Notes: generated from the sequence alone by a model not told the origin. A stretch of DNA of 64,000 bases from Mycolicibacterium aubagnense (GCF_010730955.1 NZ_AP022577.1:3348001-3412000), one strand, 5' to 3'. Counted from the stretch's first letter, positions 41,717-51,046 are shown. Program-made: numbers and translations.

Positions 41717-42706
41717 ATGGCCGATCTGTACACGCGGGTGCTCGCCGACGTGTCTTACGCGGCTGGCTCTCTCGAATACTCGGGGTCCGGCGATGAGGTT
41801 CTGATGCTCCTCCAGCAGGCCACGCACCACGAGGCGGCGGCACTGCTGGCGTGGGATCGCTTGCTGATGCGACATCGACCGATCGCCAGTGCGGGCTATC
41901 GCGCTGAGACTGTCGAGCAACTGGGCGACCGGTACGCGGCCTCAGAAGAGAACCGTGTGGTGGAGGCGGCGTCCGGGCCTGTGCGGATAGATGACGTGCC
42001 GCGGTACCGAGAAACCCCCATGTTTCGCGAGGTGCTGGGTCCGGCGGGTTTCCAGGACGGGATGACGACCCGGTTGTATCGCGACGACGGATCGTATGCG
42101 GGAATGCTTCACCTGTCGGCGGCGGATGCCGGCACGTTCGACCATCGAGCGAGGGATCTCGTCGCAGCCCTGGGCACGGTCATGTCGCGGCTGACTGTCG
42201 TCAAGCGCCTACCCGCGTTACTGCCCCCAGTTCCCGAGGGCGCCTTGGTTGGTGTGGTCGACAAGTTCGGAGGGGTTAAGCCGGTCGACGGCTTTCACCT
42301 ACCCCTGGTGATGGCGGACCAACGCTTTCAAGCCTTTGTTGCCCGGTTCTTGCGGTCGTCTAGCCCGGCTGCGGTCGGTTTGTGGCCGACTGGTCAACAC
42401 TGGGCGTCGGTGACGCTGACACGTGTCGTCGACCAGGGCTTGAACGCGGCCACCCTGGTGCAAGAAACCCCGATTGAGCCGATCCCGTACGGGCTGTCGA
42501 ACAGAGAACTCGACATTCTGGCCGGAATGGCTTCCGGGCACACAAACCGGCAGATCGCGGCGCTCCGGTCTATATCAGTGCGGACAGTGACGTCGCACGT
42601 GGAGAGCATCCTGAGGAAGATGGACACTGGCTCCCGGGCGACCGCCGTCGTTGCCGCCGCACGGGAAGGACTGCTTCGCCTGGACTGCACTCAGGGGAGG
42701 ATCTGA
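41717..42706 (+). CDS. LuxR family regulator with GAF-like sensor region
   Basis: A 329-residue regulator. The C-terminal 65 residues are a LuxR/NarL helix-turn-helix (LSNRELDILAGMASGHTNRQIAALRSISVRTVTSHVESILRKMD). The N-terminal 200 residues look like a GAF-type sensor (LLMRHRPIASAGYRAETV, MTTRLYRDDGSYAGMLHLSAA). ATG 41717 has AGGAG at good distance; a GTG at 41633 would add 28 residues but lacks a ribosome binding site. It converges on the formamidase-like genes, overlapping the 3' end by 16 bp, and is their likely activator. The stretch 41407-41716 before it holds no gene. Confidence 0.8.
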   Translation: MADLYTRVLADVSYAAGSLEYSGSGDEVLMLLQQATHHEAAALLAWDRLLMRHRPIASAGYRAETVEQLGDRYAASEENRVVEAASGPVRIDDVPRYRETPMFREVLGPAGFQDGMTTRLYRDDGSYAGMLHLSAADAGTFDHRARDLVAALGTVMSRLTVVKRLPALLPPVPEGALVGVVDKFGGVKPVDGFHLPLVMADQRFQAFVARFLRSSSPAAVGLWPTGQHWASVTLTRVVDQGLNAATLVQETPIEPIPYGLSNRELDILAGMASGHTNRQIAALRSISVRTVTSHVESILRKMDTGSRATAVVAAAREGLLRLDCTQGRI

Positions 42707-45009
42707 TCCAGCGCTTCCTTCATCATGAATCGCTTCAAGACGTTGTGGGTAATCCTCGCAACGTTGTTGTCGTATCCGTTGTGGGACAGAGCAGCGGTCC
42801 ACGCGATCGAGCCGACGGAGAAGAAACCGCCGCCGCCGTCGAGTGCGCCGAGAACGATGTCGGACCGAACGTAGGGATGTTCGCTGCCGCCCAGCCCCGG
42901 CAAGCTTTCATAGACCTCCTCGGCGGCGACCAAGTACGCATCGGTGAATTCTCCGGAGGTGGCGAGCAGAAGGGTACCCGGCGGTGATCCGAGCGCAGGG
43001 TCATAGCAATCGATTTCGGCTCCGGCCGCGCCGCCGCCCATGATGCCGAAGTCACCGATGACTTCATCGTGTTCGAGTCCGTCGAACACGAACGCCGCCC
43101 GAGGATCGCGACTGTCTTCGAGTCGTACGTAGTGGGTGGATCGGTCGAAGCCTTGGGCCGCGAATCCGACGCCGGTGAGCCGCTGCGGGGCTTTTCCCTT
43201 GTTCCGCCAGAGTCCAGCCATTTCACCTGAGGTGGCGTGTCGTCGTTCACCGTAGGCGGTCTGGTGGGGTCGGGTGCCCGCAGCGGATCGGCGCAGCTCC
43301 ATCAGGTAAGGCTGGTCCGGTACGAACGAGGCGGTAGCGAAGAAGCCGTTGCCGCCCAAATACATCAGGCGTCCGCCGTGCGCGGTGTACCGGTCGAGTG
43401 CATCTATTTCGCGGCGGGTGACGTATTCGGGGTGTGCGCCAGTGATGACCACTTTGTAATCGGCGAGCAGTTCGTAGCCGCCCACGTCGAGTGCCTCGTC
43501 GGTGACGACGTCGAATTCACACTCGAGAGTGTCGAGCCAATGCACGATGCACAGGTCTGCGGGGAGGCCCCAGACGCCGTTGCTTTGAAACCACGCACGG
43601 TGTTTGGGTTGCAGGGTGACGATCGGCTTGCGGACGCTACCGAACACGACGCCGCTGCCGTCGTTGTGAATCTCGTAGCAGGACCGGCCGAATTCTGGGT
43701 GATCCTGCAGATCGAGATCTTCTTGCCCGAGAATCGGGGTGTGACTGACGATAACCTCTGCGCCATCGGCTTCGAACGCGATCCGGTCGTTGGCATAGGC
43801 GAGGTAGGTAGCGGTGGAAAGCAGCAGAGCCACCTCATTTTTGCGACTCCCAGGCCCGATGAGGAACGGAATGTACTGCTCTGTCTCGCCGGCGACCAGT
43901 CGGGCCGCGTAGACGCCGCTGGGAAGGTCTTCAGGGACATCGAACGTGAACGCGATGGGCCATTCAGCATCGGTGATGTCGTCGTCGTGGAAGTGAATCG
44001 CATCGAATTCGTCTGGGACGGAACGGAAATCCTCCGAGAGTCCCGCGTAGCGCGGACCCGTCACAGCTCGCATCGGTGCGTTGAAGCACCGACCGTGCAA
44101 TCGGTTGTCCGATAGATCGACGACATCCCACAGCAGAAGACCGTCCTCACGATTCGAGTGGCCGAAGTGCCAGCTAGCGAGCAATTCTGCCCCGCTTCCG
44201 TTGACCGCGTCGCCCCCACGAGTGATGCGCAGCGCCCCGATCTTTCCGTTGAATGATGCTGCGGCCAGCCATCTCTCGCTGTCGCGGCGGGCGAGCGCCC
44301 CGATCCGGAACGGATGAGCGCTGCAGGCAAGGCTGCGCGCACCCGCAGCTGCCGCCGCATCATCGGCGTCGATCTGTGCTGCCTGACTGGAAACCCGATT
44401 CATGCAGTTCTCGATAGGGGTTTGCAACAAGTGGACGTCGCCGTCGCCCTGGAAGCGCACATCGATGCGGTACCAATGGTTGGCGAGTAATGCACTTGAG
44501 GTCGACAGCGACCTCGGCTGTCCTTCATCGCCCCACAGCACCGTGGGGACTCCCTCGTCCAGTACCAGCGCGTACCCGGTCGCAGTGCCTTCGTCCCAGG
44601 TGCCACAGATCGTTTGACGCTGATTCGTCAGGCCGATCGAGTTCTGCGTCACGTGATAGGCGCCGATGCTGTCATTTCGTTCGCTCAGCGGAAGCGTTGC
44701 ATAGACGTACACGCTGATCGCCATGTCCGAGGGGTCAGCCAACACTGAGGCAGGGTCGTCGATCTCCACGAACGAACCGGGCTGACAGACGTGACGTTGG
44801 CCGGTGTAGGTTCCGGCGAAGCCGGCGTCGGGCAACTCGTACTCGACAAATCCGGGTCCGGCCGACCCGGTAAAGCCGTGACTCAACCGCACCAGCGACG
44901 CATCGTACATCGGGGGTCCCTCGCTGCTGACATGGAAGGTCAGCGCTTCACCTGGGCGGGCGTACAGGCGGTCGGTGTATCCAAAGATCTTGCTGGTGTG
45001 CGGTTCCAT
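42691..45009 (-). CDS. N,N-dimethylformamidase large-subunit-like protein
   Basis: A 772-residue protein matching the size and layout of the large (beta) subunit of N,N-dimethylformamidase, which hydrolyses dimethylformamide to formate and dimethylamine. It starts KIFGYTDRLYARPGEALTFHVSSEGP (beta domain), has a concanavalin-like lectin part (VDVRFQGDGDVHLLQTPIE, GKIGALRITRGG), then the catalytic part (FTFDVPEDLPSGVYAARLVAG, FGRSCYEIHNDGSG, YKVVITGAHPEYVTRREIDALDRYTAHGG, GGNGFFATASF). The substrate in this organism may be another amide. ATG 45009 lies 16 bp after the small-subunit stop. Confidence 0.82.
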   Translation of the reverse strand: MEPHTSKIFGYTDRLYARPGEALTFHVSSEGPPMYDASLVRLSHGFTGSAGPGFVEYELPDAGFAGTYTGQRHVCQPGSFVEIDDPASVLADPSDMAISVYVYATLPLSERNDSIGAYHVTQNSIGLTNQRQTICGTWDEGTATGYALVLDEGVPTVLWGDEGQPRSLSTSSALLANHWYRIDVRFQGDGDVHLLQTPIENCMNRVSSQAAQIDADDAAAAAGARSLACSAHPFRIGALARRDSERWLAAASFNGKIGALRITRGGDAVNGSGAELLASWHFGHSNREDGLLLWDVVDLSDNRLHGRCFNAPMRAVTGPRYAGLSEDFRSVPDEFDAIHFHDDDITDAEWPIAFTFDVPEDLPSGVYAARLVAGETEQYIPFLIGPGSRKNEVALLLSTATYLAYANDRIAFEADGAEVIVSHTPILGQEDLDLQDHPEFGRSCYEIHNDGSGVVFGSVRKPIVTLQPKHRAWFQSNGVWGLPADLCIVHWLDTLECEFDVVTDEALDVGGYELLADYKVVITGAHPEYVTRREIDALDRYTAHGGRLMYLGGNGFFATASFVPDQPYLMELRRSAAGTRPHQTAYGERRHATSGEMAGLWRNKGKAPQRLTGVGFAAQGFDRSTHYVRLEDSRDPRAAFVFDGLEHDEVIGDFGIMGGGAAGAEIDCYDPALGSPPGTLLLATSGEFTDAYLVAAEEVYESLPGLGGSEHPYVRSDIVLGALDGGGGFFSVGSIAWTAALSHNGYDNNVARITHNVLKRFMMKEALDQILP

Positions 45010-45025
45010 GATCCAACCTGCCTGT

Positions 45026-45391
45026 TCAACCGTTGCTAACGAATTGTGCTTGGCGCCGGCGCAATACAGTGCGCACAGCAGCGGCGTAGTCATCAAGGGG
45101 TTCGCCCTCGACAAGCATGTTTCCTGGTGCACCGATGACGATGCGGCCGATCGCCCATGGCCCGTCGGCACCACGTGCGAGGAGGATGTCCTTGCCGGTG
45201 ATGGGCAGGCCGCGAAGGTATCGAAGCACCCGCGCCGTGCGGTCGGTGTGCGGCCCGAACGGGTTCGTATCCAGTTCCTCGGCAACCGATTCGGTGTACA
45301 GGGCTGCTATGCGGTTACGCGTTCGACGCACGTGGAGGTGCGCCAGTTCCTCGGTGCGATCTGATGCCGTGCGCGCCGTGGCCGAACTCAT
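45026..45391 (-). CDS. N,N-dimethylformamidase small-subunit-like protein
   Basis: A 121-residue, mostly helical and basic protein (LAHLHVRRTRNRIAALYTESVAEELDTNPFGPHTDRTARVLRYLR), of the size of the small (alpha) subunit of dimethylformamidase (about 130 residues). It lies directly upstream of the large-subunit gene (16 bp gap). Its ATG at 45391 overlaps the TGA at 45388 that ends the extended permease frame, so the three genes were built as one coupled operon. Identification relies mainly on context and size. Confidence 0.72.
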   Translation of the reverse strand: MSSATARTASDRTEELAHLHVRRTRNRIAALYTESVAEELDTNPFGPHTDRTARVLRYLRGLPITGKDILLARGADGPWAIGRIVIGAPGNMLVEGEPLDDYAAAVRTVLRRRQAQFVSNG

Positions 45392-46851
45392 CTCGTGCGC
45401 CCCTGGTCGGTGATGATCGTCGTCACGACGCGGGATTCATCGGTGCCTACAGGTGAATCAACGGCGGTGTCCTCGAGGTCGGATTGCGCCAATGACCGGC
45501 CGGTCACACGGAAATACGCGGCGATCAGAACTCCGACCGCCAGCCAGACAAGCCCTACAACTTTGGCGTTGTCGCTGGCACTCCACAGCGCTTAGATCAG
45601 TACGGCTGCGCCGAGGATGGGTGACACCCAGTGCACGAAGACTTTTCGGCTCTTCGTGCGCGCCCCGAAGTGCACCAGCACACTGACGTGAAGCAATATG
45701 TAGGCGGTCAGGGCGCCGAAGGTGACGAGGCTGGTGAGCAGCGCAGGATTCTCGACTCCGAAGATGCCGATGACGAGCGACAGTACGGTGATGAAGATCA
45801 TCGCGTTGGCGGGTGCTTTGGTCTTCGAATCCACCTTCGCCAGGATCTTGGGCAGCTGGCGGTCGCGAGCCATGCTGAACACCAGACGTGACGACGTTGC
45901 GTTGGACGCCACGATGTTGGCGAACAACGCGATGAGCGCCGAAGTAAGAGTGACGACGACCTGGAACCAGTGCGCCATGACCTGACCGGTGAGGTTGTAG
46001 AAAGCGTTGTTGGTGTCATCGCCGTCGGCGAACACAGTACCGGCGGGGACGAAGATCGCGGCGGCGTAAACCTGGATGACGAAAAGCGCCGTCACCATCC
46101 ACAGCACGATCATGGTGGCTTTAGAAACTGTCTTTCCGCCTCCTTTGGCCTCCTCGTTCAGTGTCGAGATGGCGTCGAAGCCGATGAAACTCAGGGCTGC
46201 GATGGGGATGGCACCGAAGACGAGCGACCAGGAGAACGTCTCGGCGTGAAACAGCGGATCGAGGGAGAAATGGCCCTTGCCTTGCACAACAGCTACCAAT
46301 GCCCACCCGACGAACACGGCCAGGACCAGAAGTTGGATGACCAGGAAGATCTTGTTCATCGCCGCGGTAAACGTGATGCCCCGCAAGTTGATCGCGGCGG
46401 TAATGACGACGAAGACGACGATCCAGATCCATGCCGGCAAGCTGGGGACAAGGGATGTCATTGCCGACGCAGCGAAGACTGCCAGCAAAGCGGGTAGGAG
46501 CAAGTAGTCGAGCAGGATCGCCCAGCCCGATAAGAATCCGATGAACTGATTGATTCCGTACCGGACGTAGGAGTACACCGAGCCCGCTATTGGGAAGCTC
46601 AACGCCATCTCCCGGTAGCTCAGCGCGCTGAACACCATGGCGATTGCGGCAACGATGTACACCAAGGCAACCGCGCCCGACGAAAAGTTGTACACGATGC
46701 CAAAGACGGCGATGGGCGCGATCGGGACCATGTAGATGAGTCCGTAGATCACCACATCGGCCAGACTCATTGACCGCTTCAGCTCAGGCTCGTACCCAAG
46801 TCTTTCCAGCTCGGCGTTTGCCGAATGAGTGTTGTCTTCGACCGCGTTCAT
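45388..46851 (-). pseudogene. APC permease interrupted by an in-frame TAA
   Basis: The frame starts at ATG 46851 (GGAAGG upstream) and encodes 419 residues of an APC-type permease: RSMSLADVVIYGLIYMVPIAPIAVFG, FGAIPIAALSFIGFDAISTLNEEAKGG and more. At 45592-45594 it meets TAA, but the same frame continues for 67 codons (ALWSASDNAKVVGLVWLAVG then VLIAAYFRVTGRSL) to TGA 45388, which overlaps the start of the next gene. The continuation is a normal last helix and tail, so the ancestral product had 487 residues. The present one lacks helix 12. It may be inactive, partly active or a sequencing error. Confidence 0.75.
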
Positions 46852-47085
46852 GGGTCGGGCCTTCCGATGAGTGAGGCGATTTCCACAGCATGCGGCTTTC
46901 GGAAACCGGGCCAGGCGAATAGAGCAGGCAGGACACCTGTTCCAGGGGCCGGCGGCTGTGTCGACTCAGGACTAGGCGGTGAACCCAAGGTAGCCAGCAC
47001 ATGACTCGCCAACAATCGGTACTTTTACCGATGCGCCACTCCCACTCGAAGCGAGCCTTCATTCTTTGCTCGCGACGACCGAGCT

Positions 47086-47202
47086 CTACGACCTCGGTAC
47101 GGACCGCCGATACTCTGGTGGGCCCTCACAGGCCAACGCCCGCCGCACGGTATTGCGGCACACGCCCACCACTCGGGCGATCGCCTTGATCGGCATTCCC
47201 TC
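47086..47202 (-). pseudogene. IS21-type IstA N-terminal remnant
   Basis: The minus-strand frame ending TAG at 47086 encodes EGMPIKAIARVVGVCRNTVRRALACEGPPEYRR, the N-terminal helix-turn-helix of IstA transposases of actinobacterial IS21 elements. Sequence before and after it is not recognisable. It points leftwards, as expected for an element whose outer end is at 47798. The remainder of 46852-47810 holds the permease promoter, a palindrome at 47722 and that end. Confidence 0.65.
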
Positions 47203-47721
47203 CGAATACTGCAACCCGCGCCGATCGTCTCGGACGTCGCGATGGTGAACCGGACAGCATCGCCGTGCTGTGATGCGCACGGTCACGTATACGCCGCGTC
47301 GCTCTGCAGCCACATCAGAACGCGAACCAAATGCTGCTGCGCCGACCTCTTTGAAATCGGTGACACTCATTTATTGATGGCGGCGCTCGACAGGTTCGCG
47401 TGGCTGCGTCGTCACCGACAATCAGAGAGTCCGGACACCGTTGTCGCGTGTACACCAACTACCGCACCCTTGCGATGCGTCCGCTTACCAACGCATTCGG
47501 CAACCGGCGGTTCAGCGTGCAGCCGCAACCCTCACGTCGGTCTCCAACACGCAGGTCTATGCGGCGTGTCCACAGCCCATCTCGCCAGCAATGTCAAACC
47601 AGCGTATGGCGCCTGGCTGCCGTTTAGCCGTTCCAAAGTAGGATCCCCGGCAAATTATCAGCAGCCTAAACCTGGGTCATTCACTGCACGTGGTGCGCGG
47701 CGCTCCACAATAATCGGCGAT

Positions 47722-47747
47722 CGCTAGCTAACTTAAATTAGCTAGCG
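47722..47747. repeat. Perfect palindrome CGCTAGCTAA-N6-TTAGCTAGCG
   Basis: A 10-bp perfect inverted repeat around CTTAAA, unusually AT-rich for this DNA. It lies 40 bp inside the IS21-type end. It could be a binding site belonging to the element or a hairpin. Confidence 0.5.
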
Positions 47748-47772
47748 TCCTTGTTTAACAAGCAATGCGCGT

Positions 47773-47799
47773 TTGTTAATCTTCCTTGCATCTCGACAA
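47773..47799 (-). repeat. Outer end of IS21-type element next to dnaB
   Basis: Contains TGCATCTCGACA at 47787-47798 preceded by TTGTTAATCTTCCT. It is an inverted partner of the end at 39287 and lies only 12 bp past the dnaB stop codon, so an element landed right behind dnaB without breaking it. Confidence 0.65.
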
Positions 47800-47810
47800 C
47801 TTGCCAAGGT

Positions 47811-50800
47811 CTATCGCGCCATATTCGTAAACCGCGAGAAGTGAAGCTGGTGTGCCACAGTGATATTTGCGGTCGGGCCGTTACGGTGCTTGCCCAGGAT
47901 GATGTCGGCTTCACCACCGCGCGGGTCGTCGCGGTCGATGGAGTCCGGGCGGTGCAGAAGCATGACCATATCGGCGTCCTGCTCTAGCGAGTTGTGGACC
48001 GAAATCCCCTGTGCCACAAAGTTATGCGTACCGGCCACCGTGCCGTCGTAGACGTCGTGCTCACCGATGCTGGTGATCTCGACGATCTCGTCCCAGAACA
48101 CCTCGTTCGTGGCGAGGCCATGCAGGTCACTGTCATTCAGCACACCGGCCGCCCGGTGCAGCCGACCACGGCTCGGCGCGTGCTTCCACATGGTCGAGCC
48201 GCAGAACTGGGTGCCCATCGCGTCGGCGAACTCCCGGTGCGACATGCCGCGGCGCGTCAACGTTGACTTCACCTGCTGCCAAACCTCTTTGGGCACCGTG
48301 TCGAGATTGGTGTTGGAGCCCACGTCCTGCAACCGCGCCAGCAATTCAGCGGCCTTGACGCCCCGGTCACCGTATACGCCAACGATGCTCAGGAAACGAC
48401 GCTGGTTGGCGGCACCGTAGACCAGCACATGCCAGCAATCGCGGTAACCCGCCTTCTTCGCCCGCTTGATCCGCGCGAAAACCCCGACGCGCAGCAGCAG
48501 CTGCACCACGTCGTCGGCCAGCTGACGGCTGGTCGTCGCGTAGTACACCCGACCCTGGCCGACCTTCTCGTCCCAGCGCACTGAGCCATCCGTCGCCCAC
48601 AGGTGCCGCAGGAACAATGCCACCTGATCGTTGGGCAGCGCGAAAACCTGTTGTGGAACGAACTTTTCGTAGCTCCGCTTGCCGAACAGCCCCAGCTTGT
48701 CCAGCCAGGCCGCGATGGGGTTCCGCTTGCCGTGGGTCAGTCGGTACGGCGCCGGCATCCGCAGCGTGGTCACGCGGGCGGACGGGTATTCGTCGCGCAC
48801 GGCCGTCACACCGAAGTGCCGCGCCGCACCGGCAACGGCGACGAGGTTCGCCTCGTCGATCGACGCGTAGCGGATCGGCTGGCGCTTCACGCAGGACCCG
48901 TCGCCGATCATGTGGGCCAGCATGATGACCTCGGCGTCGTCCATGCGCTCGGTGTGCACCGGCTCGGGCACGGTGCGCGGTACCGCAAGACGGTCGCCAA
49001 CGGCCAAGTCGCCCAACGAGACCCAGCCGCTCAGCGTCATGAACGGGTGGTTGGCGGTGGCCTCGACCTGACGCCCCGAGGCGAGGCGCAGCAAGAAGAC
49101 CTCCTTGTGTCCGCTGTAGAACACGTTGGTCATGGGCCGGGCGACCATACGCTTGCGGTCGTCGAGCGACCACACCAGCGGCCGCTCCCCCGTCGCCATC
49201 AGCTCACCGAAGGTGACCTCAGCTCCGTTGTCGGCGCGCAGGATTCGCGTGTTCGCGGTCAGGCAGCCCGACTCACGAAGGTCCGACACCTGCGGGCGCT
49301 TATCGGTGCGCTGTTCGGGACCACGGTTCAGCTGGCTGATCGCGACCACGGGAACCTCAAGTTCCTTGGCCATCAGCTTCAGCGACCGCGAGAACTCCGA
49401 GACCTCCTGCTGACGAGACTCGAACTTCTTACCCGAGGTCATCAGCTGCATGTAGTCCACGACGATGAGCCGCAGGTTGGCCTTCTGGTGCAGACGACGC
49501 GCCTTGGCCCGGATCTCCATCATGGTCAGGTTCGGTGAGTCGTCGATGTAGAGCGGCGCCTCGGAGATCTCGCTCATGCGGCGGGCCAGCTTGGTCCAGT
49601 CATCGTCGCTCATACGTCCCGAACGCATGTCACCGAGCTTGATCTTGGCTTCGGCCGAGAGGAGTCGCATGACGATCTCGGTCTTGCTCATTTCCAGCGA
49701 GAAGATGACGCTGGCCTGCTGGTGCTTGATCGAGCAGGACCGCATGAAGTCCAGACCGATCGTCGAATTGTGCGTGGGCACCATCGACCGCCCGGCCAGG
49801 TACAGGTGGGCCGGGTTGTCGACCTCGACGCAGCGCACCGGCACCGCATCCACCCGGCGCACATCGGAAATCGTCACGGGGCGGGTCAGTACGGCCAGCC
49901 CACCGGCGGTCAATGCCGGCTCGAGCCGGTCAGCGCCGGGCCGCAGGGTCGCGGTGGTGACGATGCCGCGGCCGGTCGGCCACTGGTGCGAGGCGTCGGC
50001 CACGATGGTGGTGCCGTCCGACAGGTCGATCTCGTAGCACGGCCGCTCCTCCATCACCGGAGTCGCAGCGATCACGCGGGTGGGCCGTCCGTTGGCGTCA
50101 ATCAGTTCGTCGCCCACCGAGACGTCACCCATGGTGGTCCAGCCGCCGGGCGTGGGCAGCGGGGTGTCGAGCGCCAGCGCCTTACCCACACCAGGACGCG
50201 CGGCCACGATGATCATCTGGCCCGGGTGCAGACCGTTGGTGATCTCGTCGAGCTCGGTGAAGCCGGTCGGGATGCCACGCGAGATACCGCCCTGGGACGC
50301 GATGGCGTCGATCTCGTCCATGGTGGGCTGCAGCAGCTCCTCCAGGACGGTGAAATCCTCGCTGCTGCGCGTCTGGGTGACGTCGTAGATCTCGGCCTGC
50401 GCTCGGTCCACCAGATCGGCTACATCGGCGCCATCAGCGCCCGCGTACCCGTACTGCACGACGCGCGTGCCGGCCTCGACGAGGCGGCGCAGCGTGGCCT
50501 TCTCCGCGACGATGCCGGCATAGAAGCCGGCATTGGCGGCGGTGGGCACCGTGGAGATCAAGGTGTGCAGATACGGCGCGCCACCGATGCGTTTGAGCAG
50601 ACCCCGGCGGTCGAGTTCCGCGGCCACGGTGACGGCGTCAGCGGGCTCCCCGCGGCCGTACAGGTCGAGGATGGCGTCGTAGACGTTCTGGTGCGCCGGA
50701 CGGTAGAAGTCGCCGGGACGCAGGCGCTCCAGGACATCAGCGACCGCGTCCTTGGACAGCAACATGCCACCCAGCACCGACTGCTCGGCAGCCATGTCCT

Positions 50801-50876
50801 GCGGCGGTTGCCGGCCGAAATCCTCGCTGGGCGGCTCCTCCATGTCGGACCGGCTCAGGTCGTCAGCGACAGCCAC
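47811..50876 (-). CDS. dnaB: Replicative DNA helicase DnaB with two inteins
   Basis: A 1021-residue precursor of the hexameric helicase that unwinds DNA at the replication fork. Extein parts are residues 1-232, 371-537 and 963-1021, together about 458 residues, the normal mycobacterial DnaB length. They show the N-terminal domain (AAEQSVLGGMLLSKDAV), Walker A split by an intein (ARPGVGK | STIGLD), Walker B (LIVVDYMQLM) and the C-terminal GKHRNGPT. Two inteins must be spliced out for activity. Upstream of the gene is a row of DnaA-box-like sites. The gene follows the rpsF-ssb-rpsR-rplI operon as in other mycobacteria. Confidence 0.97.
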   Translation of the reverse strand: MAVADDLSRSDMEEPPSEDFGRQPPQDMAAEQSVLGGMLLSKDAVADVLERLRPGDFYRPAHQNVYDAILDLYGRGEPADAVTVAAELDRRGLLKRIGGAPYLHTLISTVPTAANAGFYAGIVAEKATLRRLVEAGTRVVQYGYAGADGADVADLVDRAQAEIYDVTQTRSSEDFTVLEELLQPTMDEIDAIASQGGISRGIPTGFTELDEITNGLHPGQMIIVAARPGVGKALALDTPLPTPGGWTTMGDVSVGDELIDANGRPTRVIAATPVMEERPCYEIDLSDGTTIVADASHQWPTGRGIVTTATLRPGADRLEPALTAGGLAVLTRPVTISDVRRVDAVPVRCVEVDNPAHLYLAGRSMVPTHNSTIGLDFMRSCSIKHQQASVIFSLEMSKTEIVMRLLSAEAKIKLGDMRSGRMSDDDWTKLARRMSEISEAPLYIDDSPNLTMMEIRAKARRLHQKANLRLIVVDYMQLMTSGKKFESRQQEVSEFSRSLKLMAKELEVPVVAISQLNRGPEQRTDKRPQVSDLRESGCLTANTRILRADNGAEVTFGELMATGERPLVWSLDDRKRMVARPMTNVFYSGHKEVFLLRLASGRQVEATANHPFMTLSGWVSLGDLAVGDRLAVPRTVPEPVHTERMDDAEVIMLAHMIGDGSCVKRQPIRYASIDEANLVAVAGAARHFGVTAVRDEYPSARVTTLRMPAPYRLTHGKRNPIAAWLDKLGLFGKRSYEKFVPQQVFALPNDQVALFLRHLWATDGSVRWDEKVGQGRVYYATTSRQLADDVVQLLLRVGVFARIKRAKKAGYRDCWHVLVYGAANQRRFLSIVGVYGDRGVKAAELLARLQDVGSNTNLDTVPKEVWQQVKSTLTRRGMSHREFADAMGTQFCGSTMWKHAPSRGRLHRAAGVLNDSDLHGLATNEVFWDEIVEITSIGEHDVYDGTVAGTHNFVAQGISVHNSLEQDADMVMLLHRPDSIDRDDPRGGEADIILGKHRNGPTANITVAHQLHFSRFTNMAR
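47991..49265 (-). mobile_element. DnaB intein 2, with LAGLIDADG endonuclease
   Basis: Precursor residues 538-962 (425 residues). It starts at Cys (CLTANTRILRADNG) after RESG and ends with GISVHN before Ser of SLEQDAD. Block B is GRQVEATANHPFMTL. Two dodecapeptide motifs, IMLAHMIGDGS and FLRHLWATDGS, mark a homing endonuclease. The insertion point is the same as for the intein in M. tuberculosis DnaB, as far as I remember. All splice-site residues look intact, so a class 1 mechanism is expected. Confidence 0.93.
49767..50180 (-). mobile_element. DnaB intein 1, class 3 mini-intein in Walker A
   Basis: Precursor residues 233-370 (138 residues) between GVGK and ST of the P-loop. It begins with Ala (ALALDTPLPTPGG), not Cys or Ser, and has no endonuclease domain. 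The marks of class 3 inteins are present: Trp in block B (ADASHQWPT), Cys in block F (PVRCVEVDN) and Thr in block G (VPTHN). In that class the block F Cys is the first nucleophile. Splicing restores GVGKST, so helicase activity depends on it. Confidence 0.9.
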
Positions 50877-51046
50877 GAAGCGCTCCTCCTCCCCCGAAAA
50901 TCAAAAACAAACAAATGTTCGAACGAGCTACTTGTGACCGTACTTCACCCTGCCGACAAGTCGGGCCCGCAAGCCACTCACCTGCCGTGCGACGCACCAC
51001 GCTAGACGTTGCTGGAGCAGTCCGGAACTGCCCCTGTTGATAACCC

